A stretch of 6,662 nucleotides of DNA, taken from Sphingobacteriia bacterium (GTDB lineage: Bacteria; Bacteroidota; Bacteroidia; NS11-12g; UBA955). The position numbers were made by a program, and so were the translations under genes. The stretch is from positions 1-6,662 of the forward strand of contig JAGKXC010000119.1 in the NCBI GenBank assembly GCA_021151535.1, given 5' to 3'. Positions within the stretch are counted from its first letter, which is position 1; each line of letters starts with the position of its first letter. Of this stretch, positions 1 to 6,445 are shown piece after piece. The notes beneath the pieces were generated by a model. That model had not been told where the DNA came from. It made no database searches and saw nothing but the letters and a program-made list of their open reading frames with translations.

Positions 1-185
1 TACAAGCAGATAATGCTGATGGTAACAATGATGCGTTGGATGAGGCGATGCAGATTCTACTAGAATTACGTGCAACAGCCAAAGCGGATAAGAATTGGGC
101 TTTGAGCGATCAGATTAGGGATCGTTTGGTTGAAAAGGGATTTGTGATTAAGGATGGAAAAGACGGTTCAAGCTGGTCTAGATAA
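1..185 (+). CDS. cysS: Cysteinyl-tRNA synthetase, C-terminal end (partial)
   Basis: This is the last 60 codons of a gene that begins before the window; the frame starts at base 3 and ends at TAA 183-185. CysS charges tRNA-Cys with cysteine in the cytoplasm. The visible part is the helical C-terminal region after the catalytic core. It contains LLELRATAKADKNWALSDQI followed by RDRLVEKGFVIKDGKDGSSW, which matches the family pattern of a helix 'R..A...K.w..SD.IRD.L...G..I.D.kdG..W' at the extreme C-terminus. The protein ends normally, two residues after the conserved Trp. The catalytic motifs (HIGH, KMSKS) lie outside the window and cannot be checked. The next gene, rsmE, starts 28 bases downstream on the same strand, so co-transcription is plausible. 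No terminator hairpin is visible in the gap. Confidence 0.9.
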   Translation, partial: QADNADGNNDALDEAMQILLELRATAKADKNWALSDQIRDRLVEKGFVIKDGKDGSSWSR

Positions 186-213
186 TTGTTAACTTATTTA
201 ATATTATTGAGAT

Positions 214-921
214 ATGCCCGGTCACTTCACCTTTTACTCGAATCAAATTGAAGGTGATATGGCATGGTTTTCGGAAGCGGAAGCAAAACATGCTATCCAA
301 GTTTTGCGATATGGAGTAGGTGAGAAAATAGAATTTACCAATGGATTAGGGATTCGATTTGAGGGGGAGATAGCCACAACATCAAAAAAGGATTTTTCAG
401 CCAAAATCACTTCTCGCGTTGAGGAAAATAAGCCCAACAGCATTCATCTTTTCATGGGTGTGCTTAAGGCCGGCGACAGAATGGAATGGGCAGTTGAAAA
501 ATGCACCGAATTGGGAGTTGAAACGATTGTTTTTGTTTCCACAAAAAACTCTGAAAGAGCCAAGGTAAATTTGGAGAGGATGAACAAAGTGGCAATGTCT
601 GCCATGAAGCAGTCTCACGGAGCATTTTTACCTGAAATTTTGCAGTTAACATTTGACGAATCAATGCGATGGGGCGATGGTAAAAAATCTAACAAGGTGA
701 TTGCTTATTGTGAGTTTGCCGAGATGGATCAAGCTGAAAAAATTAAGGATTTGGCCTTGCCAGCTGCTGTTTTTATTGGTCCTGAAGGTGATTTTACTAG
801 AGAAGAAGTGGAGAAAGCCTATTCAAATGGATGGAAAATATTGATGTTGGGCGATCAAATCCTACGTTCAGAAACTGCTGCTGTTTCTGTAACAGCTGCA
901 TTACGAATGCTTCATTTGTAA
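214..921 (+). CDS. rsmE: 16S rRNA (uracil(1498)-N3)-methyltransferase RsmE
   Basis: RsmE is a SPOUT-class methyltransferase that uses S-adenosylmethionine to methylate N3 of U1498 in 16S rRNA, in the decoding region of the assembled 30S subunit. The 235-residue length is typical. An N-terminal PUA-like RNA-binding part (about 1-70) includes the family signature HAIQVLR (26-32). The SPOUT domain follows, with EKCTELGVE (95-103), NSERAKVNLERM (112-123) and AMKQSHGAFLPEI (130-142). The SAM-binding trefoil knot is marked by GPEGDF (189-194) and LGDQILRSETAA (212-223), close to the usual LG.rILR.ETA. The ATG at 214 gives the expected N-terminus (an F.FY stretch before the EA.H motif); no purine-rich ribosome site precedes it, which is usual in Bacteroidota. 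It lies between cysS and purD, with gaps of 28 and 16 bases. No key residue appears lost. Confidence 0.95.
   Translation: MPGHFTFYSNQIEGDMAWFSEAEAKHAIQVLRYGVGEKIEFTNGLGIRFEGEIATTSKKDFSAKITSRVEENKPNSIHLFMGVLKAGDRMEWAVEKCTELGVETIVFVSTKNSERAKVNLERMNKVAMSAMKQSHGAFLPEILQLTFDESMRWGDGKKSNKVIAYCEFAEMDQAEKIKDLALPAAVFIGPEGDFTREEVEKAYSNGWKILMLGDQILRSETAAVSVTAALRMLHL
876..900 (+). repeat. Imperfect inverted repeat inside the 3' end of rsmE
   Basis: The arms TGCTGCTGTT (876-885) and AACAGCTGCA (891-900) can pair at 9 of 10 positions around a five-base loop (TCTGT). The hairpin lies within codons for the conserved C-terminal helix of RsmE (TAAVSVTAAL), so codon constraint may explain it. No T-run follows, so it does not look like an intrinsic terminator. 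It sits about 26 bases before a putative purD promoter box; any regulatory role is speculation. Confidence 0.35.
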
Positions 922-925
922 GCAT

Positions 926-933
926 TATCTTTG
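926..933 (+). promoter_or_regulatory. Candidate Bacteroidota -7 promoter box before purD
   Basis: TATCTTTG matches the Bacteroidota sigma-A -7 consensus TAnnTTTG at every fixed position. It ends four bases before the purD GTG, so transcription from it would start at or next to the start codon and yield a leaderless or nearly leaderless mRNA. I see no TTTG or TTG -33 element about 19-21 bases upstream (that stretch reads as the end of rsmE), so the promoter is incomplete and the match could be chance. Confidence 0.35.
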
Positions 934-937
934 TATC

Positions 938-2245
938 GTGAATGTTTTATTATTAGGCTCCGGAGGCAGAGAACATGCCTTTTCTCTTAAAATTTCCCAA
1001 TCGCCCGAATTGAACAAGCTTTTTATTGCTCCTGGCAATGCTGGTACGGCTTTACATGGCACGAATGTAGATTTATCGCCAACCAATTTGGAACAAGTTT
1101 ATCAATTTTGCGTTGAAAACCAGATTGATTTGGTGGTTCCAGGAAATGAGGATCCTTTGGTTGCTGGTTTGGTAGATTATATTGAAGAAAAATCCACAGC
1201 TGCCGGCTTGAAAATGGGTGTGGCGGGTCCTTCAGAATGGTGCGCCAGACTTGAAGGAAGTAAGGATTTCGCCAAGGCATTCATGAAAAAATATGAGATC
1301 CCTACTGCAAAGTATGAATCGTTCCGATTGGGAGATTTGAAAAGTGCGTCGGCTTTCATGAAAACATTAGAGCCGCCTTATGTGCTAAAAGCGGATGGAT
1401 TGGCTGCTGGTAAAGGCGTAATCATCACTGAATCTCTTGAAGAAGCAGAGGCTGTTTTAAAGGAGATGACTGATGGTTCAAAATTCGGTAAAGCGGGCGA
1501 AGTAGTTGTAATTGAAGAATTCCTGAAAGGAATAGAATTAAGTGTTTTCGCTGTTTCAGATGGCGATTCATGGCAAATTTTGGGTTCGGCAAAGGATTAC
1601 AAGCGCATTTTTGATGGTGATCAGGGTCCAAATACAGGTGGAATGGGCGCAATTTCTCCTGTGCCATTTGCGGATGCTGCCTTCATGGAAAAAGTAATTT
1701 CAAGAATTGTAAAGCCAACGTTTGATGGTTTAAAAGAGGAAGGTCATCCCTACAAAGGATTTTTATTCGTTGGATTGATGAATGTGGCCGGTGATCCCAT
1801 GGTAATTGAGTACAATGTGAGAATGGGCGATCCAGAAACGGAAGCCATTTTCCCAAGATTGAATACGCCGATGTTGGATATGTTAACTGCCATCGCCAAT
1901 GGAAATTTGAGTGCAGTGAAAATTGATTTAAAGGAAGAAACAGCAGCAACTGTATTCCTTGTTTCTGGAGGTTATCCGGGCGATATAGAAAAGGGCAAAA
2001 CCATTCTAATTCCAGCAACTTATCAGTGGCAAACTGCCGATAATAACAAACAATGGTTGTTTCACGCCGGCACCAAAATGCAGGGCGATGATGTTGTAAC
2101 CAATGGAGGTAGGGTTATTGCGATTACCTCTTTGGGAACAGACATTGCAAATGCATTAAGTAGGTCTAACGAGATGGCCCAATCTGTGCAATTTGAAGGC
2201 AAGTTCCATAGGAAAGATATTGGATTAGATTTGTTGAAATATTAA
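938..2245 (+). CDS. purD: Phosphoribosylamine--glycine ligase (GAR synthetase)
   Basis: PurD joins 5-phosphoribosylamine and glycine using ATP to make glycinamide ribonucleotide, the second step of de novo purine synthesis, in the cytoplasm. The 435-residue length is normal. It has an N-terminal domain beginning MNVLLLGSGGREHAF with the phosphate-binding GSGGREHA at 7-14, and an ATP-grasp core with KADGLAAGKGV (151-161), EEFLKGIELSVFA (193-205), DGDQGPNTGGMGA (226-238) and the metal/ATP-binding EYNVRMGDPETE (291-302). The C-terminal domain has GTK (377-379) and TNGGRV (387-392). The start is GTG at 938: it places the family's N-terminal strand at residue 1, and no in-frame ATG lies upstream or near. 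The gaps are 16 bases after rsmE and 9 before the DUF502 gene. The only purine gene visible here, it is not part of a clustered purine operon. A possible promoter box sits immediately upstream. Confidence 0.97.
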   Translation: MNVLLLGSGGREHAFSLKISQSPELNKLFIAPGNAGTALHGTNVDLSPTNLEQVYQFCVENQIDLVVPGNEDPLVAGLVDYIEEKSTAAGLKMGVAGPSEWCARLEGSKDFAKAFMKKYEIPTAKYESFRLGDLKSASAFMKTLEPPYVLKADGLAAGKGVIITESLEEAEAVLKEMTDGSKFGKAGEVVVIEEFLKGIELSVFAVSDGDSWQILGSAKDYKRIFDGDQGPNTGGMGAISPVPFADAAFMEKVISRIVKPTFDGLKEEGHPYKGFLFVGLMNVAGDPMVIEYNVRMGDPETEAIFPRLNTPMLDMLTAIANGNLSAVKIDLKEETAATVFLVSGGYPGDIEKGKTILIPATYQWQTADNNKQWLFHAGTKMQGDDVVTNGGRVIAITSLGTDIANALSRSNEMAQSVQFEGKFHRKDIGLDLLKY

Positions 2246-2254
2246 TTCGGATTT

Positions 2255-2875
2255 ATGAACCCCAAAAAGAATTCGTATTCGCCTTATGATCAATTGATTA
2301 AGGCGAGAATGAAAAGCCCCGTTCAATTGTTTATTAGTTATTTTCTTCGTGGGTTATTGGTTGTTTTGCCAGTAGCTTTAACAGTAGGGATTTTGTTGTG
2401 GATGTATCGCGGGATTGCGAAATGGCTAGATTTAGGTCATACAAGTTGGGGAGCAGTTGGGATATATGCCCTTGTTGGGATTAGTGTAATTCTTTTGGTT
2501 GGTATCTTTACCAAAGGTGTAATTGCTAAACAAGTATTGGAGTTTTTTGAAGGTATCATTGAAAAGGCCCCAGGTTTAAATTTTATTTTCGGAACTACCA
2601 AAGATTTAACCCATGCATTTGTGGGTGAGAAAAAGAAATTCAATAAGCCGGTGATTGTTGAAATGGGCAATCAGGAATACAAAATGGGTTTTATGACGCA
2701 AACGAGCATGGATTCTATCAATATGCCAGAATTTTGCTCGGTTTATTTGCCATATAGCTATGCACTGTCTGGAGAAATGGTCATAGTGCACAAAGACAAG
2801 GTGAAAAAGTTAGATTTAGAAGGCGGTGACGTTACGAAGTTTGTTTTGAGTGGTGGAGCAGCTGAACTAAAATAA
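2255..2875 (+). CDS. DUF502 family integral membrane protein
   Basis: This 206-residue protein matches the DUF502 family, bacterial relatives of the plant LCV/COV (continuous vascular ring) membrane proteins. The biochemical function is not established. After a basic N-terminus (1-22), a first membrane helix spans about 27-50 (FISYFLRGLLVVLPVALTV...), with the family's RGLLVVLPVALT motif. A second spans about 66-88 (GAVGIYALVGISVILLVGIF). A soluble domain follows (about 95-206) containing KAPGLNFIFGTTKDL (104-118, the family's 'P....iY...K' site), VYLPYSYALSGEMVIV (163-178) and a C-terminal VLSGGA (197-202), the usual SGG of the family. The ATG at 2255 is nine bases after the purD stop, which suggests co-transcription with purD. 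A 72-base gap separates it from the ExbB ATG. Family assignment is strong; function is unknown. Confidence 0.85.
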   Translation: MNPKKNSYSPYDQLIKARMKSPVQLFISYFLRGLLVVLPVALTVGILLWMYRGIAKWLDLGHTSWGAVGIYALVGISVILLVGIFTKGVIAKQVLEFFEGIIEKAPGLNFIFGTTKDLTHAFVGEKKKFNKPVIVEMGNQEYKMGFMTQTSMDSINMPEFCSVYLPYSYALSGEMVIVHKDKVKKLDLEGGDVTKFVLSGGAAELK

Positions 2876-2947
2876 TCTCCATTCTGGGGATAATTTTTGG
2901 TCTCTCTCTACGTTCTATTTATCAATATTGGGTTTAATTTGAATAAT

Positions 2948-3667
2948 ATGTTGTTTTCCATCATTTCATTACTTCAAACAGCTGGTACTACTGTAGATCC
3001 ACAAGCAGTTCAACAGCAGCAACAAGCCGCTAATAAAGTAGCTGAAGAAGGTGTTCCCATGCTAACCATCATGATGAAGGGTGGCTTTGTAATGGGTTTA
3101 TTGGCTTTGTGTTTGTTAATCGCTATTTACTTTATCGTTGAGCGATTTATTTACCTTAATAACAGAGCGAAAATCGATTATAACTTGGTTAGCAGTATTC
3201 GTGATAACTTAAAAGAAAATCGCTATGATTCTGCATATCAATTGTGTTCTAGAACCAATACCGCTCAAGGTCAAATGATGGCAACAGGCTTGAATTTGTT
3301 GGGTGCAAATTTGAGAGAAATAGAAAGTGCCATGGAAACCAGAGCCAACATTGAATTAAGTGCAATGGAAGGTAATCTATCTTATTTGAGTTTGATTGCG
3401 CGTACGGCACCGATGTTAGGTTTCGTAGGAACCATTTGGGGTGTAATTAATATCTTCTATACCGTTGCTCAGGTGGGCGGTTTGGAAATCGGCGCCATCG
3501 CTGATGGTTTGTATATCAAATTGGTTACTTCTTTCAGTGGTTTGTTGGTAGGTATTATCGCATTTGTTGGTTACCAAATGTTTATGAGAAGGATCGACAA
3601 GTTTGCTGAGCGTTTGCAAGAGCAAAGCCTTCAATTGATGGAATTGCTAACCAAAGCCAATCACTAA
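2948..3667 (+). CDS. exbB: ExbB/TolQ/MotA-type proton channel protein
   Basis: ExbB-type proteins form the inner-membrane pentamer that, with ExbD, turns proton flow into work on TonB- or Tol-like partners. I choose the ATG at 2948 (239 residues). The frame is open back to TTG 2897, adding 17 residues, but the ATG product begins like Bacteroidota ExbBs: a short hydrophobic start (MLFSIISLLQ) then a polar periplasmic stretch including QQQQQ (22-26). Transmembrane helices lie at about 44-65 (GGFVMGLLALCLLIAIYFIV then ER), 146-176 and 190-213. Helix 2 carries ARTAPMLGFVGTIWG (151-165), the channel-lining A..AP.LG..GT..G signature with Thr162. Helix 3 carries the second Thr (KLVTSFSGLLVGI, Thr194). 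A cytoplasmic domain separates helices 1 and 2. exbD follows after ten bases. The 72-base gap upstream holds a near-consensus -7 box (TTAATTTG, 2934-2941), so a separate promoter is possible. Confidence 0.9.
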   Translation: MLFSIISLLQTAGTTVDPQAVQQQQQAANKVAEEGVPMLTIMMKGGFVMGLLALCLLIAIYFIVERFIYLNNRAKIDYNLVSSIRDNLKENRYDSAYQLCSRTNTAQGQMMATGLNLLGANLREIESAMETRANIELSAMEGNLSYLSLIARTAPMLGFVGTIWGVINIFYTVAQVGGLEIGAIADGLYIKLVTSFSGLLVGIIAFVGYQMFMRRIDKFAERLQEQSLQLMELLTKANH

Positions 3668-3677
3668 TTAATATCAA

Positions 3678-4124
3678 ATGAAAATCGGAAGGCGTAAACG
3701 CGAAGAAGCAGAAGTAGAAGCTTCATCCATGAACGACATCATGTTTTTCTTGATGTTGTTCTTCCTTATTGCCTCAACATTGGCCAATCCCAATGTTATC
3801 AATATTACTTTGCCAAAAGCAAAAACTACCACTGCTGTTCATACCAAAACTTTACCGATTACCGTGAAAGTTGCTGGAAAGGGTACTGAAAACGAACAAA
3901 TTCAAATCTATTTTGAACAAAGATTGGTTCCTTACGAAAACATGGAAGCAGAACTTACCAAAGAAAGAGATAAATATGCTGATCCTGAAAATCCTGCGAA
4001 CGGATTGAATGTGGTTTTACGTTTGGAGAAAGATTTGGAAGTGCAGGATATGGTAGACGTGATGCAAGTAATTGCTAACTTGGGTATCAAGATGGTGTTG
4101 GCTACGGATAAGTCTACCCGTTAA
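3678..4124 (+). CDS. exbD: ExbD/TolR family biopolymer transport protein
   Basis: ExbD is the small stator partner of ExbB: one inner-membrane helix carrying the protonatable aspartate, then a periplasmic domain that contacts a TonB- or TolA-like partner. This 148-residue protein shows the full pattern. There is a basic cytoplasmic N-terminus (MKIGRRKREEAEVEASS), then SMNDIMFFLMLFFLIASTLA (17-36) as the membrane helix with conserved Asn19-Asp20. The NVINITLPKA strand (39-48) typical of ExbD/TolR follows. The periplasmic domain ends with LEVQDMVDVMQVIANLGIKM (120-139) and VLATDKS, matching the family's last helix and strand. It is ten bases after exbB and eight before the PagL-like gene, so almost certainly translated from the same mRNA as both. 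Only one ExbD is present and no tonB follows, unlike many Bacteroidota exbB-exbD-(exbD)-tonB loci. The energised partner is not identified here. Confidence 0.92.
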   Translation: MKIGRRKREEAEVEASSMNDIMFFLMLFFLIASTLANPNVINITLPKAKTTTAVHTKTLPITVKVAGKGTENEQIQIYFEQRLVPYENMEAELTKERDKYADPENPANGLNVVLRLEKDLEVQDMVDVMQVIANLGIKMVLATDKSTR

Positions 4125-4132
4125 TTCTTGAA

Positions 4133-5323
4133 ATGAAAGCTAGGCTACTAAATATTGTTGCCTTCAGTTTATTTGGCTTTCAAACTTCTTTATTGGTTTC
4201 CCAATCTTACGTGAGAAATGAATTTCTTGAACCCAATCAATTGGATATTGGTGTGATGCGGGGATTTTTGGTTGCTCATAATGGGGCGATGCAAAATCTG
4301 TTTCATCCTATTCAAGGTGTTCAATTTCATTTTCTTAGGGATATGAAGCGAAATTCCCTCAGAGATGGCATGTTTAAAGGTGTGAAAGCCGGATATACGC
4401 TAAATTATCAAGACTTAGGAAGCGCAGCGGCTGGAAAAGCCATAGGAATGGGTTTTTCATTGTATGTGAAGCATTTTAAAAATACCAGCTTTACTGCGGG
4501 AATGGGATGTGGCTACCTAACATCGCCCTATAACACCGATAAAAATCCTGGAAATATTGCCATCGGAAGTCATTTTAACGGTATGATGCGATTGGGTTAC
4601 CGTGTAGATGCGAAATTGAATAAAAGTTCAAATCTGTTTTTTGAATTGGGCATGACGCATTTTTCGAATGCGAATTGGAGTCAGCCAAATTTGGGTGTTA
4701 ATATGCCGTATATGTCGCTGGGAACAAGTATTCCATTGGTGCTTAGCGCTTCATTTGCCCAGCAATATGATAAGCATAGAAATGAGTTACTGCAGATTAA
4801 TCAGTTGCGTTATGAATCTTCCTTACAGGTGGATTTTTTAAAGAGAAAATGGAATGTAATTGGGGGAATTAGTGTTGGAAGACGGCAAGTGGAACTGGAT
4901 GAAGAAAGGAATTTTGCCATAACGGTTTTCGAGGCGATGATTGAAAGAACAGCCTCTTTACAGGATTTGAAATTAAAGAAAAAACATTTCTCATCCCAGC
5001 CGCAATTGGGGTTGATGTTATTTAAGGACAGAACATATCAATATGTGAAACCCAATCCATTGCCGCCATATTCTTTTGCCCAATCAACAGAATTGGCAAC
5101 ATTTATTGGAAATCGTTTTTTGCTAGGAAAATTCGGTGTGATTACGGGTTTTGGTTTGTATCTGTATCGACCTAATGATACAAAAAGAAGGTATTTTGAG
5201 GTGTTGGGATTGAGTTACCAGGTTTCACCTAGATTGATTTTGAGTGGGGCGCCTCCTATATCTTTTAAGGTTGATAGGCTATTTTGCCGCCAAGCGTATA
5301 TTTTAGGTACAATCCAATGTTAA
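4133..5323 (+). CDS. PagL-like lipid A 3-O-deacylase / acyloxyacyl hydrolase (C-terminus probably frameshifted)
   Basis: This resembles outer-membrane lipid A deacylases of the PagL type, eight-stranded barrels that remove an acyl chain from lipid A. The 396-residue frame begins with a signal peptide (MKARLLNIVAFSLFGFQTSL, likely cut around residue 23-25). The catalytic core is ELGMTHFSNANWSQPNLGVN (171-190), with His176 and Ser178 as the H-x-S dyad and the usual P-N-x-G following. In Pseudomonas PagL the third residue is a Glu 14 after the His; here that position is Asn190 and the next Glu is 218, so the acid is missing or elsewhere. Regularly spaced aromatic strands run to about residue 365. 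The last ~28 residues (from about 369), with two Cys and ending GTIQC, do not look like a barrel end; a fitting end exists in another frame at 5233-5268. Activity of this allele is therefore doubtful. It follows exbD by eight bases and overlaps the opposing gene by 59. Confidence 0.75.
   Translation: MKARLLNIVAFSLFGFQTSLLVSQSYVRNEFLEPNQLDIGVMRGFLVAHNGAMQNLFHPIQGVQFHFLRDMKRNSLRDGMFKGVKAGYTLNYQDLGSAAAGKAIGMGFSLYVKHFKNTSFTAGMGCGYLTSPYNTDKNPGNIAIGSHFNGMMRLGYRVDAKLNKSSNLFFELGMTHFSNANWSQPNLGVNMPYMSLGTSIPLVLSASFAQQYDKHRNELLQINQLRYESSLQVDFLKRKWNVIGGISVGRRQVELDEERNFAITVFEAMIERTASLQDLKLKKKHFSSQPQLGLMLFKDRTYQYVKPNPLPPYSFAQSTELATFIGNRFLLGKFGVITGFGLYLYRPNDTKRRYFEVLGLSYQVSPRLILSGAPPISFKVDRLFCRQAYILGTIQC
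5233..5268 (+). other. Displaced barrel C-terminus of the PagL-like gene (different frame)
   Basis: Read one base back from the PagL-like frame, these bases encode IDFEWGASYIF and then TAA (5266-5268). An acidic/aromatic 'D-F-x-E-W-G-x-x-Y-x-F-stop' end, closing on Phe, is what I expect for the last strand of Bacteroidota PagL-like barrels and fits the C-terminal beta-signal used for outer-membrane insertion. In this frame TAG occurs at 5230-5232, so the segment cannot be a separate gene. Its stop overlaps the opposing gene's stop by only TTAA. I infer it is the native 3' end, cut off from the main frame by an out-of-frame deletion (length 3n+1) or by a sequence error. Confidence 0.65.
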
Positions 5324-6431
5324 ATAAAAACTCGTTTTCGGGTATTTTGAAAATGGGTTCAAACCTAAATTCTAATATTGCATTGCCTTTGGATTGGTTG
5401 GAATTCAACTTTTTGTTATAACTGTATCTCGCGAATAGTAAATTATTTAGCGGCATACTCTTATAGGGATTGTTTAGGTTCACTGATCCAAATAATGGGT
5501 TGCCCAAAGGTGAGTGAAACTCCGTTCCTTGGAAGTAATTAAATTGAATTCTGTGGTTGTAAGACAATTGCTTGGTGGCGGAGAATAGCCAATAATCGCC
5601 ATTGCGAAACGGCTGATTTCTTTGGGGCGAAAAATCATTAGAAAATCCTTTCCAAATCTCCAAAAACCATTTCTGCGGTATGAGAGATAACTGAAAACCA
5701 GCACCTGTACTTAATTTGTTTTGGATGTTTTTTGGGATGGCCAAATCTTCCCCCCCTTTGTGATACATCATGGCGTAAACGGGTAAGTTGAGTTGCAGGT
5801 TTTTTTGATTTACTATCTGCCAATTACCGCGATTACCGAAAGAGATGATTTCTTGTTGTGAAGTGGTGGTAACTGCCAACTGTCGCCAGTTTAACCATGA
5901 ATTCCAATCCCAATATTTGTGTTTACTACGCCAATTTAATCCGTATTCAACGGGATTGGAAAGGGCATAGTCATAACTGATTACAGGGTCAGGTAAATTG
6001 TGTTGAACATGTGCATCAATATTACCCGCTTGAATCATGCTTTTTTTACCGTGATACTCCAATTGAACTATCGGATACGCAGCTAGTTTTTGATAAACTT
6101 GTTGCTGAAATGGAAATTGAATGGATAAACCCAATCGGATTGTAAGCGGTTGATTTTCGCGTGCGCTTTCTAATTCTCCAATGGCCCAAATTCGCTGACC
6201 AAAGAAGGTCTCGCCCGGGCTGTTTGGCTGAAAGTATTCGTTGTCTTTGGTGTATTGCAACAAACCCAATTGCAAGGGTTTTTTAAATTGCAGTCCTTTG
6301 GAAGATTTGAACTCTTGTTCAGGATCAGCGTTGAAAATTTCATTTTTCCATTGCGCGTTAGCAGTATTCAACAGAAAAAGAAACCCGAGGGTGAGAAACT
6401 TATAATGGTATGTTAAAGCGATAGGTTTCAA
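5265..6431 (-). CDS. Secreted protein of unknown function, probable outer-membrane beta-barrel
   Basis: The 388-residue product begins with a clear signal peptide: MKPIALTYHYKFLTLGFLFL, then LNTANA|Q with cleavage near residue 26. The rest is rich in alternating polar and aromatic residues with many short strands, and ends in FNIGLYLKYTLGGKIAYQP, so an outer-membrane barrel is likely. Recurring Bacteroidota-type blocks I can see are NEYFQPNSPGETFFG (64-78), GNIDAHVQHNLPDP (136-149) and a Trp-rich DWNSWLNWRQ (175-184). I do not recognise a named family and assign no function. The start must be TTG at 6431-6429: there is no in-frame ATG before the signal peptide and an in-frame stop lies at 6458-6456. 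It begins 14 bases after the TPR gene stop on the same strand, implying co-transcription and perhaps coupled translation. Its 3' end converges with the PagL-like gene. Confidence 0.75.
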   Translation of the reverse strand: MKPIALTYHYKFLTLGFLFLLNTANAQWKNEIFNADPEQEFKSSKGLQFKKPLQLGLLQYTKDNEYFQPNSPGETFFGQRIWAIGELESARENQPLTIRLGLSIQFPFQQQVYQKLAAYPIVQLEYHGKKSMIQAGNIDAHVQHNLPDPVISYDYALSNPVEYGLNWRSKHKYWDWNSWLNWRQLAVTTTSQQEIISFGNRGNWQIVNQKNLQLNLPVYAMMYHKGGEDLAIPKNIQNKLSTGAGFQLSLIPQKWFLEIWKGFSNDFSPQRNQPFRNGDYWLFSATKQLSYNHRIQFNYFQGTEFHSPLGNPLFGSVNLNNPYKSMPLNNLLFARYSYNKKLNSNQSKGNAILEFRFEPIFKIPENEFLFNIGLYLKYTLGGKIAYQP

Positions 6432-6445
6432 TGGATTTTGTACAA

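Noticed and set aside
243..664. Minus-strand reading frames inside rsmE, and similar ones inside purD, DUF502 and exbB
   Set aside because: They overlap well-supported genes on the other strand, have no recognisable domains or signals, and look like chance frames.
876..900. Hairpin before purD as a transcription terminator or attenuator
   Set aside because: The stem is within rsmE codons for a conserved helix, has a mismatch, and is not followed by a T-run.
2899..2909. Short TC repeat (TCTCTCTC) between TTG 2897 and ATG 2948 as a phase-variation tract
   Set aside because: It has only about four units and lies upstream of the preferred exbB start, so slippage there is unlikely to matter.
3001..3030. 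CAA/CAG run in exbB as a repeat element
   Set aside because: It simply encodes a short QQQQQ stretch in the periplasmic N-terminal segment, common in such linkers.
5230..5245. Programmed -1 frameshift joining the PagL-like frame to the DFEWGASYIF end
   Set aside because: The site (ATT TTG) is not a good X-XXY-YYZ slippery sequence, and the joined protein would still lack about a dozen expected residues; a deletion explains both.
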